Notes: a model not told the origin generated them from the letters alone. DNA of 64,000 nt from Chryseobacterium cucumeris (GCF_016775705.1 NZ_CP068760.1:2790001-2854000); one strand, 5' to 3'. Counted from the first letter of the stretch, positions 18,697-27,053 are shown. Program-made: numbers and translations.

Positions 18697-18729
18697 CAAA
18701 TATACAAAATAAGACACTTGTAAGTGTCT
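18697..18729 (-). promoter_or_regulatory. TetR-type operator A with adjacent -7 box
   Basis: Perfect palindrome AGACACT-TGTA-AGTGTCT at 18712-18729, then a 7-bp spacer, then the minus-strand -7 box TATATTTG at 18697-18704. The operator covers where the -33 element should lie, which predicts repression by the flanking TetR proteins (inference). No tetR start lies directly to its right; the next feature is module B. Confidence 0.6.
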
Positions 18730-18870
18730 AACATGAGAAAAAAAATAAAAAAAAATGACCAACAGTCTGGTAATGTGAAGAAAACCCTTTGTTGAAGGGA
18801 CTTTTATGAGGCCATGAAATTTAAAAAAATTAAGCTTTAACTGATCAAAAACTAAAAAAATACCCTTATT

Positions 18871-19024
18871 AATCAAAAACAGCATCATTTATAATGATGC
18901 TGTCGTAATGTTTTACCCCAGTAATGGAATAGTAAAATATTTATACTGAGGGAACTAACGGTGCAATCTAATCACTCTCAATCTCACAACTCTGATTGTC
19001 TGTTTATATAAAATGGTTATTAGT
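18871..19024 (-). ncRNA. Putative small RNA module B (intact copy, divergent from tetR1)
   Basis: The minus strand has a -7 box TATATTTG (19030-19037), then ~150 nt ending in a near-perfect terminator (CAGCATCATT 18880-18889 with AATGATGCTG 18893-18902, then GTTTTTG). Inside is the conserved GTTAGTTCCCTCAGT (18959-18945). Its CCTCAGT can pair with ACTGGGG (18922-18916), giving a 7-bp stem with one U-G pair where copy D has U-A. There is no start codon in the conserved register. Best read as a structured non-coding RNA. Confidence 0.6.
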
Positions 19025-19029
19025 TAATG

Positions 19030-19062
19030 CAAATATATATATTTAGACACTAAAAAGTGTCT
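19030..19062 (-). promoter_or_regulatory. TetR-type operator B between sRNA module B and tetR1
   Basis: Palindrome AGACACT-AAAA-AGTGTCT at 19045-19062. On the left, 7 bp away, is the minus-strand box TATATTTG (19030-19037). On the right, a plus-strand -7-like box TAAACTTG (about 19081-19088) precedes tetR1. The operator sits in the -33 region of both promoters, which predicts joint repression and autoregulation. Confidence 0.62.
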
Positions 19063-19107
19063 AAAATGAAAAAAAATTCATAAACTTGTACGATTGAAAA
19101 GTGTACC

Positions 19108-19737
19108 ATGGAAAGAAAGTCAGCAGCAGGGAATATCCGGAACAAGGAACGCAGTAAAAAAAAATTTTTGGATGCCGTTGGAAAAATACTGAGAACAAAA
19201 GGATATACTGCCTTGAAAGTGAATAGTATTGCTGCTGCAGCCGGGGTCGATAAGAAAATGATCTATTCTTATTTTGGAGGAATAGATGGTCTGATAGATG
19301 AGTATATAGAGTCACAGGATTACTGGAATAAAATAATGATTGAGGAAATAAAACCTCAGGTGGACGATAGAGGAAAGTCCTTTATGGAAAACACATTTTT
19401 CTCTCAATTTGATTATATCCACAGCAACAAAGAGGCACAAAAACTACTTCTTTGGCGGTTATCAGAATCCCGTAGATCTTTAAAAAAGTTCACCGAAACT
19501 CAGGGAAAAAACGGAGAATATATTTTTAAGCTTTTAATCGATTTCCACTTTAAAAATAATGCTGAAAATGTTCGCGCCATCATGGCAATCATGACGTCAG
19601 GATTATACTACCTGAATATGTATGCCGAAATCAATGGAAGTATTTTCTGCGGAATAGATGTAAGCACGACCAAAGGACGGGATGAAATAAAAAAAGCTGT
19701 TTCTTTCCTGCTGCATCATACCTGCAAAAACCTGTAG
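19108..19737 (+). CDS. TetR/AcrR family regulator, copy 1
   Basis: 209 residues. The N-terminal HTH (KFLDAVGKILRTKGYTALKV, then NSIAAAAGVDKKMIYSYFGG) is classic TetR. The C-terminal ligand domain is unassigned. It is strongly similar along its length to the protein starting at 20434 (shared MERKSA, RNKERSKKKFLDAVGKIL, GVDKKMIY, QKLLLW, NGEYIFKLL, NGSIFCGID). ATG at 19108 is chosen because both copies start MERKSA. It sits right of operator B and is the natural candidate to bind the AGACACT palindromes. Ligand unknown. Confidence 0.9.
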   Translation: MERKSAAGNIRNKERSKKKFLDAVGKILRTKGYTALKVNSIAAAAGVDKKMIYSYFGGIDGLIDEYIESQDYWNKIMIEEIKPQVDDRGKSFMENTFFSQFDYIHSNKEAQKLLLWRLSESRRSLKKFTETQGKNGEYIFKLLIDFHFKNNAENVRAIMAIMTSGLYYLNMYAEINGSIFCGIDVSTTKGRDEIKKAVSFLLHHTCKNL

Positions 19738-19760
19738 AACCTTTTGGAATCTGAAACTTA

Positions 19761-19929
19761 TAAAAAAAACAAACCATTAGAAATCTAATGGTCTGTATGT
19801 AAGTTGTGTTTCTACCTTAGTTGTTTCGTATCCGAAATTCTCATAAAGTGAGGGAACTAAAATAATACAATCTGAATTGTCTTATTTTTCAACCTAAAAA
19901 GTGTTTTAAAATATGTAGATGGTTTTAGT
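19761..19929 (-). ncRNA. Putative small RNA module C (degenerate copy)
   Basis: Minus-strand box TATATTTG (19935-19942), ~165 nt, and a terminator stem (CCATTAG 19774-19780 with CTAATGG 19785-19791, flanked by extra pairs) with a long U-tract. It keeps TCAGATTGTAT and TTAGTTCCCTCA, but the partner strand has drifted (AACTAAGG), so the internal stem is weak. The terminator lies 24 bp past the tetR1 stop, so it could also affect tetR1 read-through from the other side. Confidence 0.5.
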
Positions 19930-19934
19930 TTGTA

Positions 19935-19967
19935 CAAATATATAAAATAAGACACTGCTAAGTGTGT
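19935..19967 (-). promoter_or_regulatory. TetR-type operator C (one mismatch)
   Basis: AGACACT-GCTA-AGTGTGT at 19950-19967, with one arm mutated at its sixth base. Spacer 7 bp to box TATATTTG (19935-19942). No tetR start lies directly to its right; module D follows. It is degenerate together with its RNA. Confidence 0.5.
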
Positions 19968-20178
19968 AAAATCGTAATATTTTTCATTGTTTTATTTAAT
20001 TTGTTGGAGATCAGTATGTTATTTTTTAGTATTGATGTGAAAATTTCTCTTTATCGATGCTTTTTGATTAAGCTAAGTCTATGAAATAGTTTAAAATAGC
20101 GTCTTTAATAACAAAGAAGGGTTGATCAGGGATATCTGTAGAAAATATTTATTTAATATCAAGCCATTATTTGCTATG

Positions 20179-20333
20179 TAAAAAGCAGCATCACTGTAAA
20201 AAATGATGCTGCTGTTGTTTGTACCTCAGTCATTTTTGTTCTAAATTTTTTAAACTGAGGGAACTAACGATACAATCTGAATAGTTTTTAATTCTCAATT
20301 TCAATAGTGTTTTGTATATTGAATGGTTATAGT
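20179..20333 (-). ncRNA. Putative small RNA module D (intact copy, divergent from tetR2)
   Basis: Minus-strand box TATATTTG (20339-20346), ~155 nt, and terminator (GCAGCATCA 20185-20193 with TGATGCTGC 20204-20212) followed by U-tract. The conserved CCTCAGT (20260-20254) pairs perfectly with ACTGAGG (20230-20224). A short frame MTEVQTTAASFFTVMLLFT overlaps the 3' stem and terminator here, but its start codon is not conserved in copies A-C, so coding is unlikely. Confidence 0.6.
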
Positions 20334-20338
20334 TTATA

Positions 20339-20381
20339 CAAATATATACAAATAAATTATTTTAGACACTAACTAGTGTCT
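20339..20381 (-). promoter_or_regulatory. TetR-type operator D between sRNA module D and tetR2
   Basis: Perfect palindrome AGACACT-AACT-AGTGTCT at 20364-20381. The gap to the box TATATTTG (20339-20346) is 17 bp, exactly 10 bp more than the 7 bp in copies A-C, so the operator stays on the same face of the helix. On the plus side TAAACTTG precedes tetR2 at the same distance as at operator B. Confidence 0.6.
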
Positions 20382-20433
20382 AAAATAAAAAAAAATTTCT
20401 TAAACTTGTATCTTGTATATTGAATGTTTAGTC

Positions 20434-21072
20434 ATGGAAAGAAAGTCAGCATCAGGTAGTATTAGGAATAAGGAACGCAGCAAAAAAAAGTTTCTGGACG
20501 CCGTTGGGAAAATACTGAAAACGAAGGGACATGCAGGATTGAAGATTAATGATATCGCTGCGACTGCCGGGGTAGATAAGAAAATGATCTATACCTATTT
20601 TGGCGGAATGGATGGCCTCATGGACGAATATGTTCGTACACAGGATTTCTGGGTAAAAGTAACCAGCGAGGAAGTGGAAAAGATGAAACCGAATCTTGAA
20701 GATGGAGGCAGAGAATTTATCGAGCATATGCTGCTTTCCCAGTTTGATTACGTATACGCCAATAAAGAAGCTCAAAAACTATTGTTGTGGACTATTTCTG
20801 AACCCCGGAAATCATTAAAAAAACTGATTGACACTCAGGAGGAAAACGGAGAATATATCTTCAAATTATTGATGGAATCACATTTTAAAGATAAAATGGA
20901 TACCTACCGTTCTATTATGGCCATCATGGTGTCAGGATTGTATTATCTGAATATGTTTTCGTCTCTGAACGGAAGTATTTTCTGTGGTATAGATACCAAT
21001 ACGCCTGAAGGACGGGAAAAAATCAAAAAGGCGATATCTTTCATGGTACAACAAACCCACGATAATCTTTAA
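20434..21072 (+). CDS. TetR/AcrR family regulator, copy 2
   Basis: About 212 residues from the ATG at 20434, chosen because it aligns with MERKSA of copy 1. An upstream ATG at 20413 would add seven residues and lies near the putative promoter. HTH: KILKTKGHAGLKINDIAATA then GVDKKMIYTYFGGMDGLMDE. Close paralogue of the 19108 gene, with the same position relative to an operator and an RNA module, so the whole [two modules + tetR] unit appears duplicated. Confidence 0.88.
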   Translation: MERKSASGSIRNKERSKKKFLDAVGKILKTKGHAGLKINDIAATAGVDKKMIYTYFGGMDGLMDEYVRTQDFWVKVTSEEVEKMKPNLEDGGREFIEHMLLSQFDYVYANKEAQKLLLWTISEPRKSLKKLIDTQEENGEYIFKLLMESHFKDKMDTYRSIMAIMVSGLYYLNMFSSLNGSIFCGIDTNTPEGREKIKKAISFMVQQTHDNL

Positions 21073-21090
21073 TCTGTTATAAAGAACATA

Positions 21091-21120
21091 AAAAAGGGAC
21101 AATAGTTTGCCCCTTTTTTA
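21091..21120. terminator. Bidirectional terminator between tetR2 and the redox operon
   Basis: AAAAAGGG (21091-21098) pairs with CCCTTTTT (21111-21118), with T- or A-rich flanks on both sides. It lies between the convergent tetR2 (stop 21072) and the 508-aa gene (stop 21143). Confidence 0.6.
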
Positions 21121-21142
21121 TTGTTACTTATAGTATAGTAGT

Positions 21143-22669
21143 CTATCCTTTATGATAAGGACAGCCTGAAGCTGTACCGGTATTTACTCCGGTATTATAG
21201 AACTGCTCTTCAATTACCTTTCTCTGATCCTCAGGAATGTCCTGTATCTTTCTCAGGGTATTTACCTGGATATGAGGCCAGCTTGTGGTACCTCCGTCAT
21301 TCCCGAAATCAAATTCAAAAAATACAATCTGCTCATACTGCAGCTGAAGAATCTCTTTTCCATCTTCAATCACCGTTTCGATCCACATATCCATATCTAC
21401 CTCAACAGTCGGAACGAAACGATTGACAAACGGAACATTCAACACGCCTCCCTGTGCTCCTGTTTTCATTTTTGAAGACATTCTCACATGAACATGATTG
21501 CTGATTTTCTGGCCTCTTAACGTATCCCTGAGCCTCAGGTCAGGCCGTACAGAGTAAGGATATAAATTGTCTGCAAGAATTCTCTGGGTATAGATCTTAT
21601 TGGAGCCGGGATCATTATCATCATTAAGTGTTTCATGAACCCAGGCCGGTGCCGGTTGGTCAAGATCAATGATTTCTTCCGGAGTTACTCCGGCATTTCC
21701 CATGGTCCGTGAAATGGAAAGATGATTGGTTTCCCAGGCCTCTTTACCGTAAGGGAACTGAGGTGAACCTTCAATTAAATAGTACGTTGTCTTATCTTTA
21801 TTCTGAGGAATGATATCTCCAAGCAAAGTAATGGTGCTTCCATGTGGAATAACACCGCTTCGGGAGATAGAGTAGTCCGGGATAAAATAAGGACCATCAA
21901 GCCCTGCTCCCGGCTTTATTTCCTGTGCCGGAATGATTTCATAATAAGGCTGTCCCGGTTGCAGCTGGCTTTGAAGAATGTATTGAGGGTTGGGTTCTTC
22001 GTCCGGTGTAATCCTTAGCAAAGGCTCGTCTCTGTATTCTCCGGTATATCCGTACTTTGCATCTTCTGTTAAAATGGCATGAATACCGCGGTCTCTTTCA
22101 ATAGATTCTTTTGTTGCTGCATGGTTATAGACATCACTCAGCCATAGGTACATTCCGTTTTCTTCGTGGATAGGGGTATATTTCAGCGCATCCTGTCCCG
22201 GTATTGTATTAACGCTTTTAATGCTTTGCTCATACTTGACTGCTCCGCAAAAAAGCTCACTCGCTCCGCCACGGTTACGTACTCCGCCGGGAACGATGGA
22301 AAAGGTAAGTTTCTCAATATATTCTTCACTGGTAAAAGCGAACTTTCCGGGTATCGTCCCCGGATTGGTTCCGGGAGAAGGCATGATGGTAGTATGTACT
22401 CCGCTCGCTAACGAAGGGTTGGTAACATTTTTATTGTAATTGACATTATAGCTTACCCATGTGCCGTCCAGGGCAGCCAGAACTCCATAATCCACATTAT
22501 TCTCAATAGCCTGCAGGTTGTCTTCCCTGAATGGTCTTACCGGATCATCAATAAGAAGTTTAGAATATCCGTCCATTAATTCAGCCAGATTAACTTCACT
22601 TTGTCCCGGCATTCTGCGGAACAGCTGTTCTCCTCCTGCTTCCGGGCTCTCTTTTTTTCTTTTAAGCAT
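21143..22669 (-). CDS. Unrecognised 508-aa protein, last gene of redox operon
   Basis: 508 residues, no signal peptide or membrane helix. It has an acidic, beta-rich composition with many short turns. One segment, AALDGTWVSYNVNYN near residue 65, is reminiscent of lipocalin- or nitrobindin-type barrels, but I cannot assign it. The C-terminus ends SGCPYHKG, a Cys/His-bearing tail that could bind heme or metal (speculation). It starts 19 bp after the ferritin-like gene on the same strand, so co-transcription with the GMC oxidoreductase is likely. Function unknown; probably accessory to the operon's redox chemistry. Confidence 0.65.
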   Translation of the reverse strand: MLKRKKESPEAGGEQLFRRMPGQSEVNLAELMDGYSKLLIDDPVRPFREDNLQAIENNVDYGVLAALDGTWVSYNVNYNKNVTNPSLASGVHTTIMPSPGTNPGTIPGKFAFTSEEYIEKLTFSIVPGGVRNRGGASELFCGAVKYEQSIKSVNTIPGQDALKYTPIHEENGMYLWLSDVYNHAATKESIERDRGIHAILTEDAKYGYTGEYRDEPLLRITPDEEPNPQYILQSQLQPGQPYYEIIPAQEIKPGAGLDGPYFIPDYSISRSGVIPHGSTITLLGDIIPQNKDKTTYYLIEGSPQFPYGKEAWETNHLSISRTMGNAGVTPEEIIDLDQPAPAWVHETLNDDNDPGSNKIYTQRILADNLYPYSVRPDLRLRDTLRGQKISNHVHVRMSSKMKTGAQGGVLNVPFVNRFVPTVEVDMDMWIETVIEDGKEILQLQYEQIVFFEFDFGNDGGTTSWPHIQVNTLRKIQDIPEDQRKVIEEQFYNTGVNTGTASGCPYHKG

Positions 22670-22687
22670 GATATATCGTTTTTATGG

Positions 22688-24142
22688 TTATAGGTCGATG
22701 TATTCGAATGTTGGCCCCGCATTGGTCTGAGCATCCAACGGTTGTTTCATCAGATTTACAGCCTGTTCTTTCAGAGCATACATATACATAATGGATTTTT
22801 CCAGTTCTCTCTGATTTCCTTCTACAGCGCTTTGTATAGCATCTAACAAACGTTTGTAGGTTTTATTAAACTCCACGCCCTGGGCATATAATTCTTTGTT
22901 TTTGACGTAATCTTCCAGCTTAGGGTTAGGTTTCATAGGATAGGCCTCGTTCCAGTCTACCGGAAGATCTTTTCCTGTAGGCGGTGTAGTTACAGGCATC
23001 ATTCCATTTTCATCCATGAAAGGCTCATAGTTTCCTCCCAGATAGAAATGCTCATGGAAAACTTCTTTAAACCTGAAATAATGAGCCAGTTCAACCCCTT
23101 CTTCAAACTGGGACGGATCTACATCGAAAATAGAATCATCTGCACCTTCACCTTGCCCTTTGATTTCCTGGAAAACAGCAATTACTCCTGTCAAGGCTTC
23201 TACAGAATGAAGTTTCCCGCCGCTTCCGTAATATTGCTCAGGGCGGATCTGTTTTGCCGGATTTCCTGTGAAAATTCCTCTGGTGTTTAATTCCTCAAAG
23301 TTTGTCGGAAGTGTCCCATGTGCTTTATAGTAAGCAATGATTTGGAAAACAACGATATAGAAGAATAATACGTCATAATACTCACCAATGGTGTGTACAT
23401 TTTCCATGATAAAACCTTTCATATTTTCAAGGGTCCAGAGGTGTTTTTCCTGTACGGCAGCTCTTTGAGAGTATAGTTCAGAAATCTCCGCTTCATCATC
23501 ATATTTCGGAGCTTTTACCACAGATGCACTCGGACTTTCAATGGCAATAAACGTGGCAATACTGTTGCTTGAGAATGTTTCCAGACCTACATAGAAATCA
23601 ACGTTCATCGGTAATTTCATGGGATAAACAGGGTAGTTCTCCTTTTTGTTGACAGAAGGCTGAATATCGATGGCATTCAATACATTACAAACCATAATCA
23701 GGTGAAGCATTTCCTCTACAGCAACACTTCTGATAATTTGTGAAGCCAGAGCATTGGTTCCGTCTTTGATCGAGTACAAAGCCGTAAGATAGGGTGGAAT
23801 TGTAGAATGTTCGATAAGAATGGCAGTTTGCAGAAGGTCCTTCAAAACCGGTTTGTAATCAATTTCTGTTACCTCTTTTTTCATTTCTGAAACTCCTGAA
23901 CCGAACTGAGATTCCAGATAGGTATTAAAGTCACTTATCTGATCATTCAGTAAAAGATTAGTAACTGTTTTGCTGTGATGCTTTAATCCCTCTATCCAGT
24001 CTTCTTTGCTTAATGTTGAATCAAATAATAAAGAAGGTAATGAAATAGCTTCTGTAACCGCGGCACTTCTGGAAGCCATTCTGCCTGCAGTTAATAAAGT
24101 TTCCTGTGGTTGAACTGTTTTATTGATAAGTCTTTGTCTCAT
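22688..24142 (-). CDS. VioB-like ferritin-fold protein (iminophenyl-pyruvate dimer synthase family)
   Basis: About 484 residues from the ATG at 24142. An alternative ATG at 24178 overlaps the upstream gene by 32 bp and is less likely. The core resembles the Ferritin-like domain found in VioB: LLQTAILIEHSTIPPYLTAL with an E-x-x-x-x-P-P-Y-L motif, then VAVEEMLHLIMVCNVLNAI with an E-E-x-x-H metal-ligand helix. The enzyme VioB couples two imine acids in violacein synthesis, but this homologue lies in a dehydrogenase operon without VioA/C/D, so its reaction is open. Four bp separate it from the GMC gene's stop. Confidence 0.75.
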   Translation of the reverse strand: MRQRLINKTVQPQETLLTAGRMASRSAAVTEAISLPSLLFDSTLSKEDWIEGLKHHSKTVTNLLLNDQISDFNTYLESQFGSGVSEMKKEVTEIDYKPVLKDLLQTAILIEHSTIPPYLTALYSIKDGTNALASQIIRSVAVEEMLHLIMVCNVLNAIDIQPSVNKKENYPVYPMKLPMNVDFYVGLETFSSNSIATFIAIESPSASVVKAPKYDDEAEISELYSQRAAVQEKHLWTLENMKGFIMENVHTIGEYYDVLFFYIVVFQIIAYYKAHGTLPTNFEELNTRGIFTGNPAKQIRPEQYYGSGGKLHSVEALTGVIAVFQEIKGQGEGADDSIFDVDPSQFEEGVELAHYFRFKEVFHEHFYLGGNYEPFMDENGMMPVTTPPTGKDLPVDWNEAYPMKPNPKLEDYVKNKELYAQGVEFNKTYKRLLDAIQSAVEGNQRELEKSIMYMYALKEQAVNLMKQPLDAQTNAGPTFEYIDL

Positions 24143-24146
24143 GTTG

Positions 24147-26222
24147 TTATTTTTTAAGTTGAATTTCAAGGTCAGCAAGGATGGATTCTACCGAACGGAT
24201 TGTGAATGCTGATAATGTTAAAGTAGGATTTGATGTTCCCAGCGTGGTCATATTTCCCGCACCTACGACGTATAAATTCGGATGATCCCAGGTTTTGCAG
24301 TAGCTGTCGGTTACGGATTCTTCAGCTTTAGAACCCATTCTGTGAGTTCCTACGATGTGTCCTGCGCCATTATAAGAATATCTCACTCCGTTATAGATCA
24401 CAGAATTTTTGTCTTCCGCAGTATATTTTGTGAAATCCGTAATGTTTAATCTTTTAAACATTTGATCCGAAGCATCTTTTGCCTGCTCCATTGCTTTCAT
24501 TTCGTACTCTGTCAGTTCATAATGAATAACAGGTCGTGGAATTCCGAGAACATCCAGATACTCATCATTAATGGTTACTCTGTTGTTGGGATTCGGGAGC
24601 TGTTCAATTTCAAAATGGAATAATACCTGTTTTGAAAGTCTGTCGGTGAGCTTTTCTCTTAATTCTGCCCCAAAATGTTTTTCTTTGATAAAATAGGCTA
24701 CATCAGAACCCGGGGAAAATGCCGGCCAGCCCCATCCCCAATTGTCAAGCGGAGAAATCCATGCAGAAAAGTCCTTTCTGAACTCTCCGTCACGGAAAGA
24801 CGAAATATTTGTAGTAGAACCCGGACCTCTGTACGGGTATACCGGTTCAGGGAAAAGTCCCCAGGTAAGCATTACCATATGATCCATCAGGTTTCTTCCC
24901 ACCTGATCACTGCTGTTGGCTGCTGTTTTTACGCCTTCCGGGGTTGTATATTTGGAATTCAATAAAATTTTAGGGTTTTCAAAAGCATTGGCTGCAAGAA
25001 TGACGATGGCATCAGACGTATCAATAGATTCTTCAACAAAATCAGTCTTTTCTTTTGAGATATATTTTCTCAGATGGACTTTTGAAATTTTATGACTATC
25101 ATTTTGATCAATGCTTAGCTTGTAAACAACACTCTGCGCCTGAATCTGCATGAATAGATTACGGCTCAGGTTATCATTATCATTCATTTTATATAAAGCC
25201 TTTTTCAATGTTTTTAACGCATTGTATTTTGCCTGAACAGGACAGATCGGAACACACGAAGCATTCCCTTCACAGCGTTCTCCCATATAAGGATTCCAAA
25301 CAGAACCAAGAGCTTTGTATTCTTCTTTTTCAGAACTGTCTAAAACCAGTTTATAACCAGAATCCTTTGGTTCTGCTTTAATGACCTTCGTTTTTCCGTA
25401 TTTTGGATTTGGAATAGAATTTCTTCCCTGTGGAGAAGGCACCATCATTAAAGGAATCTCTCCTGAACTCAGCTTTACACTTGTCCCTTTAAGTCCCTCA
25501 ATAATCTTATGATCCATATAACTCTGAGGAATTTCTTCCATCGGAAATACATAGTTTCCATAATATTCTTCCGTCTTCTCTGTAATTGGATATTCCTGTC
25601 TTGAAACATCCCCGGAAACCCCGATTTCAAACTCAGCCATCTCATAATAAGGCCTTAATTCTTCATAACTTATCGGCCAGTCGACAGCAGTTTTCTCATC
25701 AGAATCCGGCTTTGGAATCTTGATGCCGTATTTTTCGGTAAGTTTAAAATCGTTGGGAAGCATTCTTGGTGTAGTTCCCAGCCAGTGAAGGGTAGTTCCG
25801 CCGCCTACCCGTATCGCATCACTTGCGAATGGCATCGGCCCGAACTGAACGAGATACCCTTTTTTATCCGGATATGGCTGGACAATATGTTCCATATCCA
25901 GAACGTTGGGAGAAGGAGCCTGCTTTAAGTTCGGATAAGGAGAGTTGGGAACTTTGGCTTCCTCTCTGTAAAAAGTACGGATATATTCATTATAAGTGGT
26001 CATTGAGGATACGGAATCCAGCTCAATACCTGCTTCCAGACCTGCTTCATACATAAGGATTGATATTTCCCTGATGTTATCGGATTTTCCGGCATCTGCA
26101 CGATGGACCATTTTTCCTTTGGTTGCGTCAAATACGTGGTCGGATAATAGCTTTGCGATTAATGACCCAGCGATCCCTGTTCCTACAATGATCACATCTT
26201 TTTTGTTATGGGTTGGATTCAT
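24147..26222 (-). CDS. GMC-family FAD-dependent oxidoreductase (sugar/alcohol dehydrogenase large subunit)
   Basis: 691 residues. The N-terminal FAD motif is VIIVGTGIAGSLIAKLLSDH. The middle Cys cluster (ERCEGNASCVPICPVQAKYN) resembles the 3Fe-4S-binding segment of fructose or gluconate dehydrogenase large subunits. The C-terminal His/Asn catalytic region is HIVGTHRMG, then NLYVVGAGNMTTLGTSNPTL. The start overlaps the small-subunit gene by 4 bp (ATGA), indicating translational coupling. The usual cytochrome c subunit is absent from the operon, so the electron acceptor is unclear. Substrate not predictable. Confidence 0.87.
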   Translation of the reverse strand: MNPTHNKKDVIIVGTGIAGSLIAKLLSDHVFDATKGKMVHRADAGKSDNIREISILMYEAGLEAGIELDSVSSMTTYNEYIRTFYREEAKVPNSPYPNLKQAPSPNVLDMEHIVQPYPDKKGYLVQFGPMPFASDAIRVGGGTTLHWLGTTPRMLPNDFKLTEKYGIKIPKPDSDEKTAVDWPISYEELRPYYEMAEFEIGVSGDVSRQEYPITEKTEEYYGNYVFPMEEIPQSYMDHKIIEGLKGTSVKLSSGEIPLMMVPSPQGRNSIPNPKYGKTKVIKAEPKDSGYKLVLDSSEKEEYKALGSVWNPYMGERCEGNASCVPICPVQAKYNALKTLKKALYKMNDNDNLSRNLFMQIQAQSVVYKLSIDQNDSHKISKVHLRKYISKEKTDFVEESIDTSDAIVILAANAFENPKILLNSKYTTPEGVKTAANSSDQVGRNLMDHMVMLTWGLFPEPVYPYRGPGSTTNISSFRDGEFRKDFSAWISPLDNWGWGWPAFSPGSDVAYFIKEKHFGAELREKLTDRLSKQVLFHFEIEQLPNPNNRVTINDEYLDVLGIPRPVIHYELTEYEMKAMEQAKDASDQMFKRLNITDFTKYTAEDKNSVIYNGVRYSYNGAGHIVGTHRMGSKAEESVTDSYCKTWDHPNLYVVGAGNMTTLGTSNPTLTLSAFTIRSVESILADLEIQLKK

Positions 26223-26665
26223 GATTGGGTGTTTACAGGTTTAATATTCCAAGATTTGTAGCCCGGTTGTTTGGCTCCCGGCGGGTGTGAATGCATCAGA
26301 TTCCAGACAAGGCCTTCCTTGTAAGAAAGATCATTGATGTATGCTCCTTCCCAGGTTCCCAGATACCACATGGTGATTACTTTTCCTGAAATGTCATTCA
26401 TTCCCGGATGGGCAATAATTTCAGATTGAATAGCCTTTTTTAATTCCTCTTCACCCGAAGAACTTTCAAGGATATTTTTAGAAACCGTAAGGAATTCTAC
26501 GAAAGTGGCTGCTTCCAGGCATTTTAAAACATAAGTGTAATAGGTTTCTGCAAGCCCTGTTGACTGCAGTTCGTTTACCGTAAACCCGGTAAGCGCTTCC
26601 GAGATAGACATGAACACGTCGAAATAATAATCGTCGACGTTGAGAATTTTGTTAATAATATTCAT
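26219..26665 (-). CDS. Dehydrogenase small subunit (FAD-sorbitol dehydrogenase small-subunit family)
   Basis: 148 residues. A helical N-terminus (FMSISEALTGFTVNELQSTG) and the GKVITMWYLGTWEGAYIND segment match small subunits that accompany GMC-type sugar dehydrogenases. In relatives the small subunit helps fold or export the large one via a Tat signal; no Tat signal is visible here, so the complex may be cytoplasmic. First gene of a four-gene minus-strand operon. Confidence 0.7.
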   Translation of the reverse strand: MNIINKILNVDDYYFDVFMSISEALTGFTVNELQSTGLAETYYTYVLKCLEAATFVEFLTVSKNILESSSGEEELKKAIQSEIIAHPGMNDISGKVITMWYLGTWEGAYINDLSYKEGLVWNLMHSHPPGAKQPGYKSWNIKPVNTQS

Positions 26666-27022
26666 TTCGTAAAAAATTTGGATTCAATATCTTCAACTCC
26701 TTTTAACAGGAGGCTATCAAGCTGATTGATCTACAGCTGCCGGATATTTCAGATAACACCTCTTTTTCAGAAATGATTGACTGTATTTCAAGCGATCCAT
26801 AGTATCAGTTTTTGTTTATTCGAAATTAATCACATCCCGGCAGATAAGATTCAGTATTTCTACGTAATTTGAATTAACAGTGTCTTAATTTTTTGTAACA
26901 AATCCTTTATTTGAAGTGTTTATAAGAGATTTTATTTTCACATAGTTTAGAATTATTTTAAATAATGTGGTATCTGTTATCAAAATATATCGGATAAAAC
27001 AGTGACGATTGCCGGTAATAGA
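26666..27022. other. Promoter-side region of the redox operon, no gene seen
   Basis: About 360 bp between the small-subunit start and the RidA terminator. AT-rich; no ORF with a plausible start and no convincing operator. It should contain the operon promoter. Confidence 0.4.
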
Positions 27023-27053
27023 TAAAAAAAATGCCTGAATTGAATATTCAGGC
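27023..27053 (-). terminator. Terminator of the RidA gene
   Basis: GCCTGAAT (27033-27040) pairs with ATTCAGGC (27046-27053) with a 5-nt loop. Read on the minus strand it is followed by a run of eight U. Confidence 0.75.

Noticed and set aside
18643..18888. 81-codon minus-strand ORF across modules A and B
   Set aside because: It begins inside the module B terminator, runs through operator A and has low-complexity AT-driven composition. Overlapping regulatory elements explain the DNA better.
20176..20235. Short frame MTEVQTTAASFFTVMLLFT in module D
   Set aside because: The start codon and frame are not conserved in modules A-C, and the frame overlaps the terminator.
18563..20381. CRISPR-like array
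   Set aside because: The repeats are long, diverged, 150-200 bp apart, carry promoters and terminators, and are interrupted by tetR genes.
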